Below the pieces are notes generated by a model that had not been told where the DNA came from, did no database searches, and saw only the letters and a list, made by a program, of their open reading frames with translations. A stretch of DNA of 64,000 nt, taken from the NCBI RefSeq assembly GCF_000934725.1, contig NZ_JYNS01000017.1:1-64000 (forward strand), written 5' to 3'. Position numbers and translations under genes: made by a program. The stretch's first letter is position 1, and each line of letters starts with the position of its first letter. The stretch is from Methyloterricola oryzae. Lineage in GTDB: Bacteria; Pseudomonadota; Gammaproteobacteria; Methylococcales; Methylococcaceae. Positions 62,355-64,000 of the stretch are shown piece by piece.

Positions 62355-64000
62355 ACCTGTCGCGACCCTTTGTCCTGCGGCCTGTTGGCACCTCGTTGCT
62401 GATGGTTGCACTGTTACTGTTGGGCCTTTTGGCGTATCGAATTCTCCCGGTGTCGGCTTTGCCTCAGGTGGACTATCCCACGATTCAAGTAGTGACCTTC
62501 TACAGTGGTGCCAGTCCCGACGTCATGGCATCGACTGTGACGGCACCCTTGGAACGGCAGTTCGGTCAAATCCCGGGACTCGCACAGATATCATCGACCA
62601 GTTCCGGCGGCGCCTCCGTAATCGTACTGCGTTTCGGCTTGGGGCTTGATATTGATGTCGCCGAGCAGGACGTTCAGGCAGCGATCAATTCTGCCGGTAG
62701 CTATCTGCCTGCCGATCTGCCTGCGCCTCCGATTTACAGCAAGGTCAATCCGGCTGATGCGCCCATCCTGAGCTTTGCGGTTACCTCTGACGGTTTGCCT
62801 CTGTCTCAGGTACAAGAATTGGTCGACACGCGTCTGGCCCAGCGAATTTCTCAGATTTCAGGGGTAGGGCTGGTTAGGCTCAGTGGTGGCAGACGACCGG
62901 CGGTGCGGGTGCGTGCCAATCCGAAGATACTCGCGGCCTACGGCCTGAGCTTGGAAGACTTGCGCGCTGCCATCGGCACTGCCAACGTCAATCAGCCCAA
63001 GGGCATGGTCGAAAGTGGCAGCCGGACTGAAACGATAAATACCAATGATCAACTGCACGATGCTAGCGAATACGCCGGCATCATCATCGCTTATCGAAAC
63101 GGGGCTCCGGTGCGGTTAAACGATGTTGCTCAAGTCGTAAACGATGTTGAAAATACCGATCTGGCAGCCTGGGCGAATCGGGCGCCTGCCATCTTGATCA
63201 ACGTGCAAAAGCAGCCTGGTACGAACGTGATCGAGGTGGCGGACCGCATCAAGGCCTTGTTGCCGGAGCTTCGAGCCGACTTGCCATCTTCGGTTCGCAT
63301 TGAACCGCTCAGCGACCGAACCGAGAACATAAGCGCTTCGGTGCGCGATGTTCAGCATGAACTGCTTCTGTCGATCGTTCTGGTCATTCTGGTGATCTTC
63401 GGATTTTTGAAGAGCGCTCGCGCTACGGCCATTCCTGCCATCGTCGTTCCACTTTCGTTGGTGGGCACGTTCGCCGTTATGTACTTGGCGGACTTCAGCG
63501 TCAATAACCTCACCCTCATGGCCTTGACCATCGCCGCTGGATTCGTGGTGGATGATGCCATTGTGGTTATCGAGAATATTTCACGGCATCTGGAACAGGG
63601 TGAATCGCCTTTGCAGGCTACCTTGAAGGGGTCGGAGCAGATCGGTTTCACCATTCTTTCCCTGACACTGTCGCTGGTCGCCGTGCTGATACCGTTGCTG
63701 TTTATGGGGGACGTGGTCGGGCGCTTGTTTCGCGAATTTGCGGTGACCCTGGCGGTGGCCATCCTGATTTCCGCTGCCGTTTCCCTCACCCTCACCCCGA
63801 TGATGTGCGCCAGGCTCCTTCGCCATGGCGGGATCGCGAGCGAAGGCGCTGTGATGAGTGCAGCGGCGCATATCTTTGATCGCGTACTCGACGCTTACAA
63901 GAGGGCCCTGGACTGGGTGCTCTTGCGACAGGGTCCAACATTGATATTTGCCGCGCTGACCCTTGTCATGACGGTCATACTTTACATGTGGGTGCCAAAA
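62351..64000 (+). CDS. mdtB: RND efflux permease of the MdtB type, runs past the window end
   Basis: The frame starts at GTG 62351, overlapping the mdtA-like stop as GTGA, and is open for 550 codons to the window edge. The N-terminus is [57 protein letters not shown] in successive blocks. The periplasmic loop has [12 protein letters not shown] and [14 protein letters not shown]. Helix 4 reads [23 protein letters not shown] with the DD pair. This pattern and the MdtA-type partner point to MdtB. The remaining half and an expected mdtC lie outside the window. Confidence 0.9.
   Translation, partial: MNLSRPFVLRPVGTSLLMVALLLLGLLAYRILPVSALPQVDYPTIQVVTFYSGASPDVMASTVTAPLERQFGQIPGLAQISSTSSGGASVIVLRFGLGLDIDVAEQDVQAAINSAGSYLPADLPAPPIYSKVNPADAPILSFAVTSDGLPLSQVQELVDTRLAQRISQISGVGLVRLSGGRRPAVRVRANPKILAAYGLSLEDLRAAIGTANVNQPKGMVESGSRTETINTNDQLHDASEYAGIIIAYRNGAPVRLNDVAQVVNDVENTDLAAWANRAPAILINVQKQPGTNVIEVADRIKALLPELRADLPSSVRIEPLSDRTENISASVRDVQHELLLSIVLVILVIFGFLKSARATAIPAIVVPLSLVGTFAVMYLADFSVNNLTLMALTIAAGFVVDDAIVVIENISRHLEQGESPLQATLKGSEQIGFTILSLTLSLVAVLIPLLFMGDVVGRLFREFAVTLAVAILISAAVSLTLTPMMCARLLRHGGIASEGAVMSAAAHIFDRVLDAYKRALDWVLLRQGPTLIFAALTLVMTVILYMWVPK

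Noticed and set aside
1-64000. CRISPR array, rRNA or tRNA genes
   Set aside because: No regularly spaced direct repeats were seen, and no rRNA or tRNA-like conserved segments were recognised by eye; a covariance search was not possible.

Overview
The window is about 57-58% GC by eye and most likely comes from a gammaproteobacterial methylotroph or methanotroph. The main reason is a full-length formaldehyde-activating enzyme gene (fae, 48917-49429), supported by several cytochrome c' type proteins, a TonB system and many exported redox enzymes. The assignment to a methanotroph is inference; no methane monooxygenase or methanol dehydrogenase gene lies in the window.

Positions 1-10050 form a decayed accessory region. 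It holds a transposase tail, a histidine kinase/receiver fragment that has lost its 5' end, an IS6-type transposase scrap, an IS66-type element with a one-base frameshift, an endonuclease gene cut by that element, a NERD-domain gene with an in-frame amber codon, a DUF6876-type gene, an ardC-like gene with a frameshift near its 3' end, and about 1.1 kb with no convincing gene.

Positions 10050-57100 are dense with envelope and periplasmic functions. In order: tonB-exbB-exbD; a redox operon (rhodanese-like, DsbD/ScsB-like, redoxin, cytochrome b561, cytochrome c'); a MotA/MotB-like proton channel pair; DUF1549/DUF1553 and DUF1501 genes followed by three cytochromes and a peroxiredoxin; an SMP-30 family protein; an aminotransferase operon; an exported tail-collar protein; a 1101-residue TonB-dependent receptor; an RND exporter with an exported superoxide dismutase; an MBL lipoprotein; an arylsulfotransferase; DUF3016 and cupin proteins; a vanadium haloperoxidase-type enzyme; fae; a second RND exporter; a PepSY membrane protein; and an exported dienelactone hydrolase-type enzyme. 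Positions 57649-64000 hold two paralogous sigma-54 activators, a tatA-like gene and the start of an MdtAB-type RND system.

The most striking pattern is a set of sigma-54 (RpoN) promoter matches, GG-N10-GC in the TGGCAC-N5-TTGC context. They lie in intergenic gaps, correctly oriented, in front of tonB, the rhodanese/dsbD operon, the DUF1549 operon, the arylsulfotransferase, the DUF3016 gene, fae and the dienelactone hydrolase gene. Weaker matches precede five more units. The two activators at the end of the block have AAA+ and Fis-type HTH regions but no sensor domain. I infer that much of the 12-57 kb block is a co-regulated sigma-54 regulon for envelope redox and uptake functions that also includes formaldehyde handling. 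The inducing signal cannot be read from the sequence.
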